This document shows, in pieces, positions 7,463-15,203 of a stretch of DNA of 19,086 bases. Source of the stretch: JAVVEZ01 sp032250895 (GTDB taxonomy: Bacteria > Pseudomonadota > Gammaproteobacteria > Pseudomonadales > Pseudohongiellaceae); contig JAVVEZ010000069.1 of the NCBI GenBank assembly GCA_032250895.1, forward strand, positions 1-19,086. The letters run 5' to 3'. A program made the position numbers and the translations under genes. The notes under the pieces were generated by a model that was given only the letters and a program-made list of their open reading frames with translations, was not told the DNA's origin and did not search any database. How positions within the stretch are numbered: position 1 is the first letter of the stretch; each line of letters begins with the position of its first letter.

Positions 7463-8332
7463 ATGAACAAGAAACACTTCTCTGCAGCGGCCATTCTGGT
7501 CATTCTCCTGGGCGCGCTTTATTGGGTTTTTGCCCTGCCGGATGTGGGTAACCCGGCATTGCCGACGTCTCCGGGAGCCCTTGCCCGGGGTGAATATCTG
7601 GTCAATGCCGGAGGCTGTATCAGTTGTCATCAGCCTGAGGGCGCCGAAGGCTTGAGTGGCGGTTATGAAATCGAATCACCTTTTGGTGGAACCTTTCATG
7701 TTCCCAATATCACTCCGGATGCCGAGACCGGCATTGCCGGCTGGACGGGCAGGGATTTTTTGCTGGCCATGAAGCATGGCCGCAAGCCGGGAGGGGGATT
7801 TTACTGGCCGGCCTTTCCCTATCGCTCCTATCAGGGCATGACGGATGAGGACGCTTTGGCAGTGGGAGCCTGGCTGATGGCGCAAGCGGCGGTGCGCAAT
7901 CAGGTACCGGGGCACGAGCTGCCGGCCTGGCAGTTCAGCTGGATGATGGCGGGCTGGAATATCCTGGCGGATTTCATGGAGGGAGAGCCTCCCGCCATTC
8001 CGGATGACCCGGCAATCGCCCGGGGCGCCTATCTGGCCCGTCACCTGGGTCATTGCGGTGAATGTCACACACCCCGGAATGTCTTTGGCATGATGGATCT
8101 GAGCAGGGAATTTGATGGTTCCGAGATCGTTGGCGCCGAGATCAGCCCTGAGGGCCTGAAAAGCTGGTCGGCCTATGACTTTGAAACACTGTTGGTTCTG
8201 GGCATGACGGCGGAGGGTGATTTCGTGGGCAGTGAAATGCAGGACGTGGTCGATCACAATACCAGTCGTTTGACACCTGAAGACCAGGCCGCATTGGCCG
8301 CATTCTTTACCAGGAAACCAGCTGCAGAATAA
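7463..8332 (+). CDS. Diheme cytochrome c, exported or membrane-anchored
   Basis: 289-residue c-type cytochrome with two heme-binding motifs, CISCH (52-56) and CGECH (198-202), one in each of two cytochrome domains. An N-terminal hydrophobic segment (about 8-25) behind MNKK directs export and may remain as an anchor in the inner membrane. The arrangement (ARGEYLVNAGGCISCHQ, FGGTFHVPNITPD, GWTGRDFLLAMKHG, then ARGAYLARHLGHCGECHTPR) resembles the cytochrome subunits of periplasmic alcohol, aldehyde and sugar dehydrogenases, which usually carry three hemes; here there are two. No dehydrogenase gene is adjacent, so its electron donor is unknown. It is a single gene, convergent with a class II cytochrome and sharing its terminator. 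Family is sure; partner is not. Confidence 0.9.
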   Translation: MNKKHFSAAAILVILLGALYWVFALPDVGNPALPTSPGALARGEYLVNAGGCISCHQPEGAEGLSGGYEIESPFGGTFHVPNITPDAETGIAGWTGRDFLLAMKHGRKPGGGFYWPAFPYRSYQGMTDEDALAVGAWLMAQAAVRNQVPGHELPAWQFSWMMAGWNILADFMEGEPPAIPDDPAIARGAYLARHLGHCGECHTPRNVFGMMDLSREFDGSEIVGAEISPEGLKSWSAYDFETLLVLGMTAEGDFVGSEMQDVVDHNTSRLTPEDQAALAAFFTRKPAAE

Positions 8333-8354
8333 GCAACACAGAATAAGCAACACA
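8325..8354 (+). repeat. 14-bp tandem duplication spanning the cytochrome stop codon
   Basis: CAGAATAAGCAACA occurs twice head to tail (8325-8338 and 8339-8352), with two more matching bases. The first copy contains the TAA stop (8330-8332) of the diheme cytochrome; the second copies the end of the gene into the 3' untranslated region just before the terminator. Confidence 0.9.
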
Positions 8355-8386
8355 AAAAAAAGGACGGGCTTGCGCCCGTCCTTTTT
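8354..8386. terminator. Bidirectional rho-independent terminator between convergent cytochrome genes
   Basis: GGACGGGC (8362-8369), loop TTGC, GCCCGTCC (8374-8381), flanked by a run of A (8354-8361) and a run of T (8382-8386). The A and T runs provide a U tract on either strand, so it can end both the diheme cytochrome transcript and the opposing class II cytochrome transcript. Confidence 0.92.
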
Positions 8387-8431
8387 CTGTTACCGGACTC
8401 GAGGCCCGGTCAGAAAGCAGAAGAACCTGAC

Positions 8432-8899
8432 TTATTCTTCATCCAAACGGAAGCGATCGTGACAGGCGCCACATTTTGGGCCGATCTCGCGAACAGCATT
8501 ACGAAGGCCTGAGGCGCCCTGGGTGTTGATGATCTCGAGGGCGGCAGCGGCCCCGTCGGCCAGATCGGCGGCCAGTTTGTCAAAGTCGGCCTTGTTGTCC
8601 CAGATGGTGTCGGCAGCGCGGGTTTCGACGCCGCTGCCACGGGTATCCGGGACAAACAGCTCGGGAATCATGCCTGCCAGCATGATGATGCGCTCGGCAC
8701 TCCTGGCAGCAACCGCCTGATCGAACTCGGCACCACGTGCCATGCCTCCCAGAGGGGCGTTGCTGAAAGACAAGAGTTCAAAGACAGCGTGCCGACGTTC
8801 CCATGCGTCATGCGCATCTTCGGCAGACATCTGTGCCATGCTGGTTACAGAAAACATTGAAGCAAGTAAAGCCAATCCGGTTGTTACGATATGTTTCAT
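8432..8899 (-). CDS. Class II cytochrome c (cytochrome c' / c-556 type)
   Basis: 155-residue periplasmic monoheme cytochrome of the four-helix-bundle class. It has a signal peptide (1-22, cleavage likely after SMA), a helical core, and the heme site CGACH (143-147) near the C-terminus, as the family requires. By position relative to R36, the residue facing the distal side of the heme would be F40; cytochromes c-556 have methionine there and classical cytochromes c' have leucine or another hydrophobic residue. That favours a five-coordinate, gas-binding c' type, but the assignment rests on a by-eye alignment. GAGG lies eleven bases before the ATG. The gene is convergent with the diheme cytochrome and has its own upstream region at 8900 onward. 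Confidence 0.88.
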   Translation of the reverse strand: MKHIVTTGLALLASMFSVTSMAQMSAEDAHDAWERRHAVFELLSFSNAPLGGMARGAEFDQAVAARSAERIIMLAGMIPELFVPDTRGSGVETRAADTIWDNKADFDKLAADLADGAAAALEIINTQGASGLRNAVREIGPKCGACHDRFRLDEE

Positions 8900-9285
8900 G
8901 GTAGTGTCTTCCTCATTCCATCAATAAATAATTAAACATTTGCGGCACGATTCAGGAAGGCGAACTTCCGACACCCTGCTGGATGTGCGTATGCCAACCT
9001 GCGGCATTGTGCCATGTTAAGTGGCGGGTGTCTGCATTTTTCAGGGTCAGAGTTGGCGCCCGTAAATGATGACAGCAGCTCGCCCCCCAGCAATCCTTTG
9101 CCCTCAGATCCAGTATGCCGCCTTTTTCATTAATCCAGCCTTAAGGGCACCTCTATAAATGGAGGCGCCCTTAATGGAGACCCCTTGAGAAAGATAATAT
9201 TTTGCAGGCCGGCATGATAATCATTGACCTGTATGGCGCTCTTCGATAGGGTTTGCGCTGGTTGATGCATGGATACACCCTGATC
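8900..9285. other. Divergent intergenic region between cytochrome c' and xseB
   Basis: No protein or RNA gene found. It should hold the promoters of the leftward cytochrome gene (A/T-rich segment around 8923-8942) and of the rightward xseB-ispA-dxs group. Candidates for the latter are GATAAT (9216-9221) and TTGACC (9224-9229), neither with a convincing partner hexamer. The strongest structure is the inverted repeat at 9141-9174, listed separately. Confidence 0.5.
9141..9174. repeat. Inverted repeat upstream of xseB
   Basis: TTAAGGGC (9141-9148) pairs with GCCCTTAA (9167-9174); after one A/C mismatch, CCTC (9150-9153) pairs with GAGG (9162-9165), leaving a loop of about six to eight A/T-rich bases. 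No T run follows on the plus strand, so it is not a standard terminator for that direction. It could be an operator, an mRNA leader hairpin for the xseB operon, or a remnant of a repeated element. Confidence 0.7.
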
Positions 9286-9531
9286 ATGACGCGAAAGAAT
9301 CCGCCCTTTGATTTTGAAGAAGCGCTTGCCAGTCTCGAAGAGCTGGTTACCGCCATGGAAGATGGCGGGCTCAGCCTTGAAGACTCCTTGAAGTCCTTCG
9401 AGCGCGGCATAAAACTGACGCGCGAATGCCAGGGCGCGCTGGAAAAGGCAGAGCAGAAAGTACAGCTGCTGCTGAAGGAGGATGGCCTGCCCCAGGCCGA
9501 ACCCTATGACAGTGATGCCGACGACGAGTAG
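9286..9531 (+). CDS. xseB: Exodeoxyribonuclease VII small subunit
   Basis: 81-residue XseB, the small subunit that binds XseA to form exonuclease VII, which degrades single-stranded DNA from both ends. FDFEEALASLEELVTAMEDG, LSLEDSLKSFERGIKLTREC and ALEKAEQKVQLLL give the two-helix family pattern, followed by a short acidic tail (YDSDADDE). I chose the ATG at 9286 (MTRKNPPFDFEEA) by length and alignment with E. coli XseB; an ATG at 9265 and a TTG at 9253 are in frame, and no start has a strong ribosome-binding site. It is first in the order xseB-ispA-dxs, as in E. coli. xseA is not in the window. Confidence 0.93.
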   Translation: MTRKNPPFDFEEALASLEELVTAMEDGGLSLEDSLKSFERGIKLTRECQGALEKAEQKVQLLLKEDGLPQAEPYDSDADDE

Positions 9532-9581
9532 CACTGGTTCCGTCCCTGAAAATCAATACCCACTTGGACCTCCCTGCCACA

Positions 9582-10472
9582 ATGAATATTCAAGAGTTTA
9601 TCCGCAACCATCAGCAGCGCGTCGAGTCCGCGCTCAAGACCCAGTTTGCCAACTGTGTGGTGAGCGCCCCCTTCCTGCACGAAGTCATGGAATATGGTGT
9701 TTTCAACGGAGGCAAGCGCATTCGCCCGGTCCTGGCCTATGCCGGCGCCAGGGCACTCGGCAGCGAGCCCCACTGTGCCGATATCGCTGCCTGCGCTCTG
9801 GAATGCGTACATTCCTATTCCCTGATACATGATGACCTGCCGGCCATGGACGATGATGATCTCAGACGCGGCAAGCCCACCTGCCACAAAGCCTTTGACG
9901 AGGCCTCCGCGATATTGGCCGGAGATGCCCTGCAGACCCTGGCCTTCGAGTTGCTGGCAGATTCCGATCTGCTGCGGGTTTCCGACCGCAATCGCATCCG
10001 GATGATTTCCGTGCTGGGCCGGGCAATAGGCGCAAGCGGCATGGTGGGTGGTCAGAGCCTGGATTTTATCGCTGCCGGTACCCAGCTGGATGAGGCCGGT
10101 CTGGAACAGATGCACTCCCTGAAAACCGGCGCTCTGATCAATGCCAGCGTGTTGCTGGGAGCCCTGAGCACCGATGCCGCCAGCGCAGAGGACCTGGCCA
10201 GTCTGCACGAATATGCCCGTCATATCGGCCTGGCTTTCCAGGTCAAGGATGATATTCTCGATGTGCAAAGCGACACCCAGACTCTGGGCAAGCAACAAGG
10301 CCGGGATCAGGTCTTGAACAAGCCCACCTATACCTCCATGCTCGGCATCGAGGGGGCCATCGCCAAAGCCGAGGAGCTTTACCGCAGGGCGCTTGCTGCA
10401 TTGGAACCCTTTGGCGACCGCGCGGACGCCCTGGCCGGGCTCGCCGATTTTATCGTGCACCGCCGTTATTGA
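9582..10472 (+). CDS. ispA: Farnesyl diphosphate synthase (geranyltranstransferase)
   Basis: Condenses isopentenyl diphosphate with DMAPP and then GPP to farnesyl diphosphate, precursor of undecaprenyl phosphate and the quinone side chain. The 296-residue protein has GGKRIRPV, the first aspartate-rich motif DDLPAMDDDD (84-93) preceded by HSYSLIH, DALQTLAFELL, GMVGGQSLDF, MHSLKTGALI and the second aspartate-rich motif DDILD (223-227). The tyrosine five residues before the first motif fits a short-chain product. The ATG at 9582 matches the family N-terminus; the upstream in-frame TTG at 9564 is less likely. It follows xseB by 50 bases and precedes dxs by 92 bases. Confidence 0.94.
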   Translation: MNIQEFIRNHQQRVESALKTQFANCVVSAPFLHEVMEYGVFNGGKRIRPVLAYAGARALGSEPHCADIAACALECVHSYSLIHDDLPAMDDDDLRRGKPTCHKAFDEASAILAGDALQTLAFELLADSDLLRVSDRNRIRMISVLGRAIGASGMVGGQSLDFIAAGTQLDEAGLEQMHSLKTGALINASVLLGALSTDAASAEDLASLHEYARHIGLAFQVKDDILDVQSDTQTLGKQQGRDQVLNKPTYTSMLGIEGAIAKAEELYRRALAALEPFGDRADALAGLADFIVHRRY

Positions 10473-10525
10473 AAGCAGTGGGCCGATTGGCGTCTACAGC
10501 GCAGACTCCTTGATGCCCTTTGGGT

Positions 10526-10531
10526 TAGAAT
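10526..10531 (+). promoter_or_regulatory. Possible internal -10 box before dxs
   Basis: TAGAAT, 34 bases before the dxs ATG, in the unusually wide gap after ispA. No good -35 is seen at 16-18 bases. If used, it would give dxs and the following exporter a promoter of their own besides read-through from xseB. Confidence 0.35.
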
Positions 10532-10564
10532 GGCAGCCTGATTTTTTTCTGACGAAGACACCGA

Positions 10565-12457
10565 ATGTTTAATGAAATACCGTTGACGAAGCCGGATACC
10601 CCCCTGCTTGACAGCATTGATACACCGGCGCAGCTGCGGCAGTTGAAGCTGGAACAGCTGGAGCCCCTGGCCGAGGAGCTGCGCGCCTTCCTGCTGTATG
10701 CCGTGGGCAGGACCGGTGGGCATTTCGGGGCGGGTCTGGGAGTGGTCGAATTGACCATTGCCCTCCACTATGTCTTTGATACCCCCACCGACAGGCTGGT
10801 TTGGGATGTGGGGCACCAGACCTACCCGCACAAAATCCTGACCGGTCGCCGGGAGCGGATGTACAGCATGCGCCAAGCCGGTGGACTGGCGGCCTTTCCG
10901 TCCAGGGCTGAGAGCGACTATGACACCTTCGGTGTGGGGCATTCGAGCACCTCGATCAGTGCTGCTCTGGGCATGGTGATTGCCGCCAGGAAACAGAACA
11001 AACAGCACAAGACGGTGGCCGTCATCGGCGACGGTGCAATGACGGCAGGCATGGCTTTCGAGGCCCTGAACCATGCCGGTGACCTGGAGGATGACCTGCT
11101 GGTCATCCTCAATGACAACAATATGTCGATTTCCCATAACGTGGGTGGACTGTCCAGTCATTTCGCGCGGATGTGGGCCAGCAAACCCTATAATTTCATC
11201 CGTGCCGGCAGCAAGAAAATGTTCTCCGCCCTGCCACCGCCGGCCTGGAAGGCGGCCCTGCGCGCCGAGGAATACATGAAGGGCATGGTTTCTCCGGCCA
11301 CCATCTTTGAAGAACTCGGGTTCAATTACATAGGTCTGGTTGACGGTCATGATGTACGCGGACTGGTGGACATCCTGAACAATATCAAAAGCCTCAAGGG
11401 TCCGAGGCTGCTGCATATCGTGACCCGGAAAGGCAAGGGTTACCGGCCGGCGGAAGAAGATCCCTATGGCATGCATGCCCTCAACAAAATTGTCTCCGAA
11501 GCGCAAAAAGAGTCGAAAAAAGCCCAGGCGGCCAAGAATGATATCCCGACGTACTCGGCCATCTTTGGTGACTGGTTGTGCGAGATGGCCGCCACCGATG
11601 AGCGCCTGATGGCCATCACTCCGGCCATGGGAGAAGGTTCGGGCATGCGTGGCTTTCAGCAGCAATACCCTGAACGCTTTTTCGACGTCGCCATTGCCGA
11701 GCAGCATGCGGTGACCTTTGCCGCCGGTATGGCCTGTGAAGGCCTGAAGCCGGTCGTCGCCATTTATTCCACCTTCCTGCAAAGGGCCTATGATCAGTTG
11801 ATCCACGATGTGGCCCTGCAGAATCTCGATGTGCTGTTTGCGATCGACAGGGCCGGGCTGGTGGGAGAGGATGGCCCGACCCATGCCGGCAGCTTCGATC
11901 TCACCTACCTGCGCTGCATTCCCAACCTGCTCATCATGGCCCCCAGCGATGAGAACGAGGCCCGCGACATGCTGTATACGGCTTATCACTACCCGGGACC
12001 AGCCGCGGTCCGCTATCCCCGTGGCAAGGCCAAGGCCCGGCCTCTGCAAAGAGAAATGCAGGCGCTGGCTCTGGGCAAAGCCGTGCTGCGTCGGCAGGGT
12101 AGCCGGGTTGCCATTCTGGTCTTTGGTTCCTTGCTGAAAGCCGTTGCCAGCGTCGCAGAGCGCCTGGATGCCACGGTAGTGGACATGCGCTTCATCAAAC
12201 CATTGGACCAGGAGATGGTTCTGGCGCAGGCGCAGAGCCACGAACTGCTGGTAACGCTGGAGGAGAATGCAGTGGCCGGCGGTGCCGGTTCTGCTGTGAA
12301 TGAGTGCCTGCTTGCCGCCGGCAGCCAGACAGCGGTATTGAATCTTGGTTTGCCCGACCGCTTTCTGGAGCATGGCCGCAGTGACGAAATGCTGGCCGGC
12401 TGTGGTCTGGACAGTGAGGGCATCCTGAAGGCCATCAACGAACGCTTGCAGGAATGA
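10565..12457 (+). CDS. dxs: 1-deoxy-D-xylulose-5-phosphate synthase
   Basis: Thiamine-diphosphate-dependent condensation of pyruvate and glyceraldehyde 3-phosphate to DXP, the first committed step of the MEP isoprenoid pathway (also feeding thiamine and pyridoxal synthesis). The 630-residue protein is full length: GGHFGAGLGVVELT with the conserved histidine H53, VWDVGHQTYPHKILTGRR, the ThDP-binding GDGAMTAGMAFEALNHAG (155-172) with NDNNMSIS downstream, and the pyrimidine domain with FDVAIAEQHAVTFAAGMA and RAGLVGEDGPTHAG. A transketolase C-terminal domain follows. The ribosome-binding site before the ATG is weak. It belongs with xseB-ispA upstream, and the exporter gene starts ten bases after its stop. 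Confidence 0.97.
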   Translation: MFNEIPLTKPDTPLLDSIDTPAQLRQLKLEQLEPLAEELRAFLLYAVGRTGGHFGAGLGVVELTIALHYVFDTPTDRLVWDVGHQTYPHKILTGRRERMYSMRQAGGLAAFPSRAESDYDTFGVGHSSTSISAALGMVIAARKQNKQHKTVAVIGDGAMTAGMAFEALNHAGDLEDDLLVILNDNNMSISHNVGGLSSHFARMWASKPYNFIRAGSKKMFSALPPPAWKAALRAEEYMKGMVSPATIFEELGFNYIGLVDGHDVRGLVDILNNIKSLKGPRLLHIVTRKGKGYRPAEEDPYGMHALNKIVSEAQKESKKAQAAKNDIPTYSAIFGDWLCEMAATDERLMAITPAMGEGSGMRGFQQQYPERFFDVAIAEQHAVTFAAGMACEGLKPVVAIYSTFLQRAYDQLIHDVALQNLDVLFAIDRAGLVGEDGPTHAGSFDLTYLRCIPNLLIMAPSDENEARDMLYTAYHYPGPAAVRYPRGKAKARPLQREMQALALGKAVLRRQGSRVAILVFGSLLKAVASVAERLDATVVDMRFIKPLDQEMVLAQAQSHELLVTLEENAVAGGAGSAVNECLLAAGSQTAVLNLGLPDRFLEHGRSDEMLAGCGLDSEGILKAINERLQE

Positions 12458-12467
12458 ACCCGCCCAC

Positions 12468-14300
12468 ATGAGGCGTCCACCCACTGATATTGAAAATCTG
12501 GACATGAAGTGGCATGTCCTGCGCCTGTTGTGGCCCTATCTGCTGGAATTTCGCGGCAGGACCCTGCTGGCCCTCCTCTGTCTGGCCCTGGCCAAGCTGT
12601 CCAGTATCAGCCTGCCCTTCCTGCTCAAATACATTGTCGATAATCTGGATGCCCAACTCCCCGCGCAAGCCGACCCGGGCGGCAGCGTGGCGCTGGTGGC
12701 CGTGCCCTTGGCGCTGGTGCTGGTCTACGGCCTGGCCCGTTTTTTGAATGTGATGTTCAATGAAATCAGGGATATGCTGTTTGGGCGCGTGACGGAAAGG
12801 ACGATTCGGCGCATCAGCCTGCAAACCTTCGAGCATCTTCACAGCCTGGACCTGAATTTTCATCTCAATCGCCGTACCGGTGGTCTTTCCCGGGATATTG
12901 AACGGGGCAACTCGGGCATCAATTTTTTGATGCGCTTCATGATCTTCAACATCATTCCCACGGTGTTGGAGCTTCTGATCGTAATGGGCATTTTTCTGGG
13001 GAACTACGGCGTGGATTTTGCCGGCGTCATTCTGCTGGCCCTGGTCGTCTATGCGCTGTTTTCCGTCCAGGCCACGGAACGCCGGACCCGCTATGTGCGG
13101 GAGGTGAATCTCGCCGATTCTGCCACCAATAACCGGGCCGTAGACAGCCTGCTCAATTACGAGACCGTCAAGTATTTCACCAATGAAACCTACGAAGCCG
13201 AGCATTATGATGTGGAGCTGGCAGCCTGGGAACAGGCCAAGCGTCGCAACCGCCTCAGCCTGTTTGCATTGAATGCGGGGCAGGCCCTGATCGTCGCGAC
13301 AGCCATGACCGCGATGCTGGCCCTGGCCGCGTTCGGGGTAGCGGACGGGAGCATGACGCTGGGGGATTTCGTACTGGTCAATGCCTTCATGATGCAGCTC
13401 TTCATACCCTTGAATTTCCTGGGTTTCGTCTACCGGGAAATCAAGGGGGCGCTGGCCAATATCGAAAGGATGTTTGATCTGCTGGCTGAAAAACCGGGTA
13501 TGCCGGAGCTGCCGGACGGCGGGATGCTGGCGAGCCGGAATCCCGCCGTGAGTTTCAGGCATGTCGGTTTTCACTATCAACCCGAACGCGAGATACTGCA
13601 CGATATCAGCTTTACCATCGGCGCCGGCGAAAGAGTGGCGGTGGTCGGGGCCAGTGGTTCGGGGAAATCCACACTGGTCAAGCTCTTGTTCCGCTTCTAT
13701 GACTGCACCGAAGGGGTGATCGAGGTCGATGGCATCGATATCAGACAGTTGAGTCTGACATCCCTGCGCCGGGCCATTGGCATCGTGCCCCAGGACACGG
13801 TACTCTTCAATGATTCCATCCTGGGCAATGTCCGTTATGGACGCCCCGATGCCAGCCTGGACGACATCATGGAAGCCATTCGGCTGGCGCATCTGGATGT
13901 CTTTATCAAGGATCTGCCACAGGGTCTCGAGACCCTGGTCGGTGAGCGGGGCCTGAAACTCTCAGGCGGAGAAAAACAGCGTGTGGCCATCGCCCGCACG
14001 ATCCTTAAAAAACCGGCACTGCTGGTTTTCGATGAGGCGACCTCCTCGCTCGACAGTCACACGGAAAGGGCCATCGTAGAGGCCATCAAGGAGGTTTCCG
14101 AGGGTCATACCAGTCTGGTCATCGCCCACAGGTTATCGACAGTCGTGGATGCGGACAGAATTCTCGTGCTCGATCAGGGCAGGATAGTCGAGACTGGCGC
14201 TCATGCCGATTTGTTGAAGGCCGGCGGCGTCTACAGCCATTTATGGCAGGTGCAGCAACAGCAGCAGGCGGCCAAATTCGTTCTCCAGGAACAAGCGTAA
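12468..14300 (+). CDS. Atm1-type ABC exporter (permease fused to ATPase)
   Basis: 610-residue half-transporter that should act as an inner-membrane homodimer. About six membrane segments occupy residues 25-325, including the Atm1/HMT1-type stretch LNRRTGGLSRDIERG (133-147) and ATNNRAVDSLLNYETVKYF (219-237). The ATPase domain has Walker A GASGSGKST (394-402), Q-loop Q442, signature LSGGEKQ (498-504), Walker B LLVFDE (518-523) and switch histidine H554. Atm1 relatives export glutathione-linked sulfur or metal-thiol compounds and support iron-sulfur cluster supply or heavy-metal tolerance; substrate here is inferred from the family. An ATG at 12504 (MKWHVLRLLWPYL) is an alternative start. It follows dxs by ten bases, which indicates co-transcription. 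The C-terminus ends in a short glutamine-rich stretch. Confidence 0.92.
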   Translation: MRRPPTDIENLDMKWHVLRLLWPYLLEFRGRTLLALLCLALAKLSSISLPFLLKYIVDNLDAQLPAQADPGGSVALVAVPLALVLVYGLARFLNVMFNEIRDMLFGRVTERTIRRISLQTFEHLHSLDLNFHLNRRTGGLSRDIERGNSGINFLMRFMIFNIIPTVLELLIVMGIFLGNYGVDFAGVILLALVVYALFSVQATERRTRYVREVNLADSATNNRAVDSLLNYETVKYFTNETYEAEHYDVELAAWEQAKRRNRLSLFALNAGQALIVATAMTAMLALAAFGVADGSMTLGDFVLVNAFMMQLFIPLNFLGFVYREIKGALANIERMFDLLAEKPGMPELPDGGMLASRNPAVSFRHVGFHYQPEREILHDISFTIGAGERVAVVGASGSGKSTLVKLLFRFYDCTEGVIEVDGIDIRQLSLTSLRRAIGIVPQDTVLFNDSILGNVRYGRPDASLDDIMEAIRLAHLDVFIKDLPQGLETLVGERGLKLSGGEKQRVAIARTILKKPALLVFDEATSSLDSHTERAIVEAIKEVSEGHTSLVIAHRLSTVVDADRILVLDQGRIVETGAHADLLKAGGVYSHLWQVQQQQQAAKFVLQEQA

Positions 14301-14332
14301 AGTCATCCTGAGTCCGACAGGCTCCCAGACAC

Positions 14333-14363
14333 AAAAAAGCCCGATCCGTGAAGATCAGGCTTT
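14333..14363. terminator. Terminator between the exporter and the leftward exported-protein cluster
   Basis: On the minus strand: AAAGCC, T, GATC, six-base loop, GATC, G, GGCTTTTTT, i.e. a stem with one internal mismatch followed by a T run (complement of 14333-14338). It best serves the leftward transcript ending at 14373. On the plus strand it has only TTT after the stem, so it would be weaker for the exporter operon. Confidence 0.75.
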
Positions 14364-14372
14364 GCAGAGTTC

Positions 14373-15203
14373 TTAAATCCCCGGGGTCTTGCCAAAGAAG
14401 GGATTGCCGTAATCATCATGCAGATCTATCAGAAACTGGTTGTTTTCCTGACAGATATATTCGGCCAGTTCCTGCCCTTCGGACCACTTGATATCCCATT
14501 CCACGGTCCAGGGTTCGGAGTAGGCGCCCGGATCGTCGATGACGGCTCTGTAGTTCAGGGTTTCCTTGTCGGTGCGAGTAAAATATTCGATGGTATGCAA
14601 TTGCTCGGTATGCATGCGGCCACCGAAGTCCAGCCAGGTTTTTTCATTGAAGCCCACAGTATCGACGACCAGCGTATCACCTTCCCAATGACCCACGGCG
14701 TGACCGAAATAGGTCGGGTTGAGATCAGCGGGGTGTTCGCGACCGTCCATATGAATTTCACGCCAGACATGACCACCCCCTTCAAAGATGAGGACGATGC
14801 GGTCACGATCCTGGATGATCTCGGTCGGATAGGGCGTGCCCATGGCACGGGGTCCGCCGGGGACCAGGCAGAAGCCCTGGGGATCGTATTTGACGTTGGT
14901 TTTCTTGTTGTATTCCCACATGGCCCTGGTCCAGGGCAGCATGGGGGGCAGATCGCCCTCCTTGTATCCGGGCATGCGCACGGCAAAGTCGGTGATCCAT
15001 TGAAGATTCCAGACCCCGTCGCCGCCGAGATCCACTGTCCCATCGGCAAGTCTTGGCGTGGGTGAGCTTGGGCGTTCCTGCTCTTTCACAGCACTGGCCA
15101 GAGGGCTTTCACCGCGGCCAGGCTGTGCCTGTGCGGCAGTCAGGGACTGGAGCGCGGCGATGGCCGCGACGACCAGTAGTTTCTTTGTAAATATCTGTTG
15201 CAT
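14373..15203 (-). CDS. Exported protein of an unnamed family with the GHWEGDTLVVDT signature
   Basis: 276 residues with a signal peptide (1-26, ending AAQA). The mature part has the pattern I know from many uncharacterised proteins of Acidobacteria and proteobacteria: MLPWTRAMWEY, DPQGFCLVPGGPRAMGTPYPTEIIQ, HVWREIHMDGREHP, GHAVGHWEGDTLVVDTVGF (168-186), TEQLHTIEYFTR, VIDDPGAYSEPWT and EYICQEN. Two cysteines (C112, C251) sit at positions conserved in such proteins and might form a disulfide. It looks beta-rich and periplasmic or surface-exposed. No reaction is known to me and none is proposed. A GAGGGGGA ribosome-binding site lies eight bases upstream. It is the last gene of a three-gene leftward cluster. 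Confidence 0.85.
   Translation of the reverse strand: MQQIFTKKLLVVAAIAALQSLTAAQAQPGRGESPLASAVKEQERPSSPTPRLADGTVDLGGDGVWNLQWITDFAVRMPGYKEGDLPPMLPWTRAMWEYNKKTNVKYDPQGFCLVPGGPRAMGTPYPTEIIQDRDRIVLIFEGGGHVWREIHMDGREHPADLNPTYFGHAVGHWEGDTLVVDTVGFNEKTWLDFGGRMHTEQLHTIEYFTRTDKETLNYRAVIDDPGAYSEPWTVEWDIKWSEGQELAEYICQENNQFLIDLHDDYGNPFFGKTPGI

Noticed and set aside
8900..9285. A tRNA or small RNA gene in the gap before xseB
   Set aside because: No cloverleaf, T-arm sequence or promoter-plus-terminator pair was found by eye; only the inverted repeat at 9141-9174 stands out.
10466..12505. Very long open frame (679 codons) on the minus strand opposite dxs
   Set aside because: It is fully antisense to a complete, strongly conserved dxs; the predicted protein has no recognisable domain and is rich in His/Gln/Gly as expected of a mirror frame in GC-rich DNA.
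12435..13892. Long minus-strand open frame (485 codons) opposite the ABC exporter
   Set aside because: Antisense shadow of a full exporter gene with all ATPase motifs; composition is His/Gln-rich and no family is recognisable.
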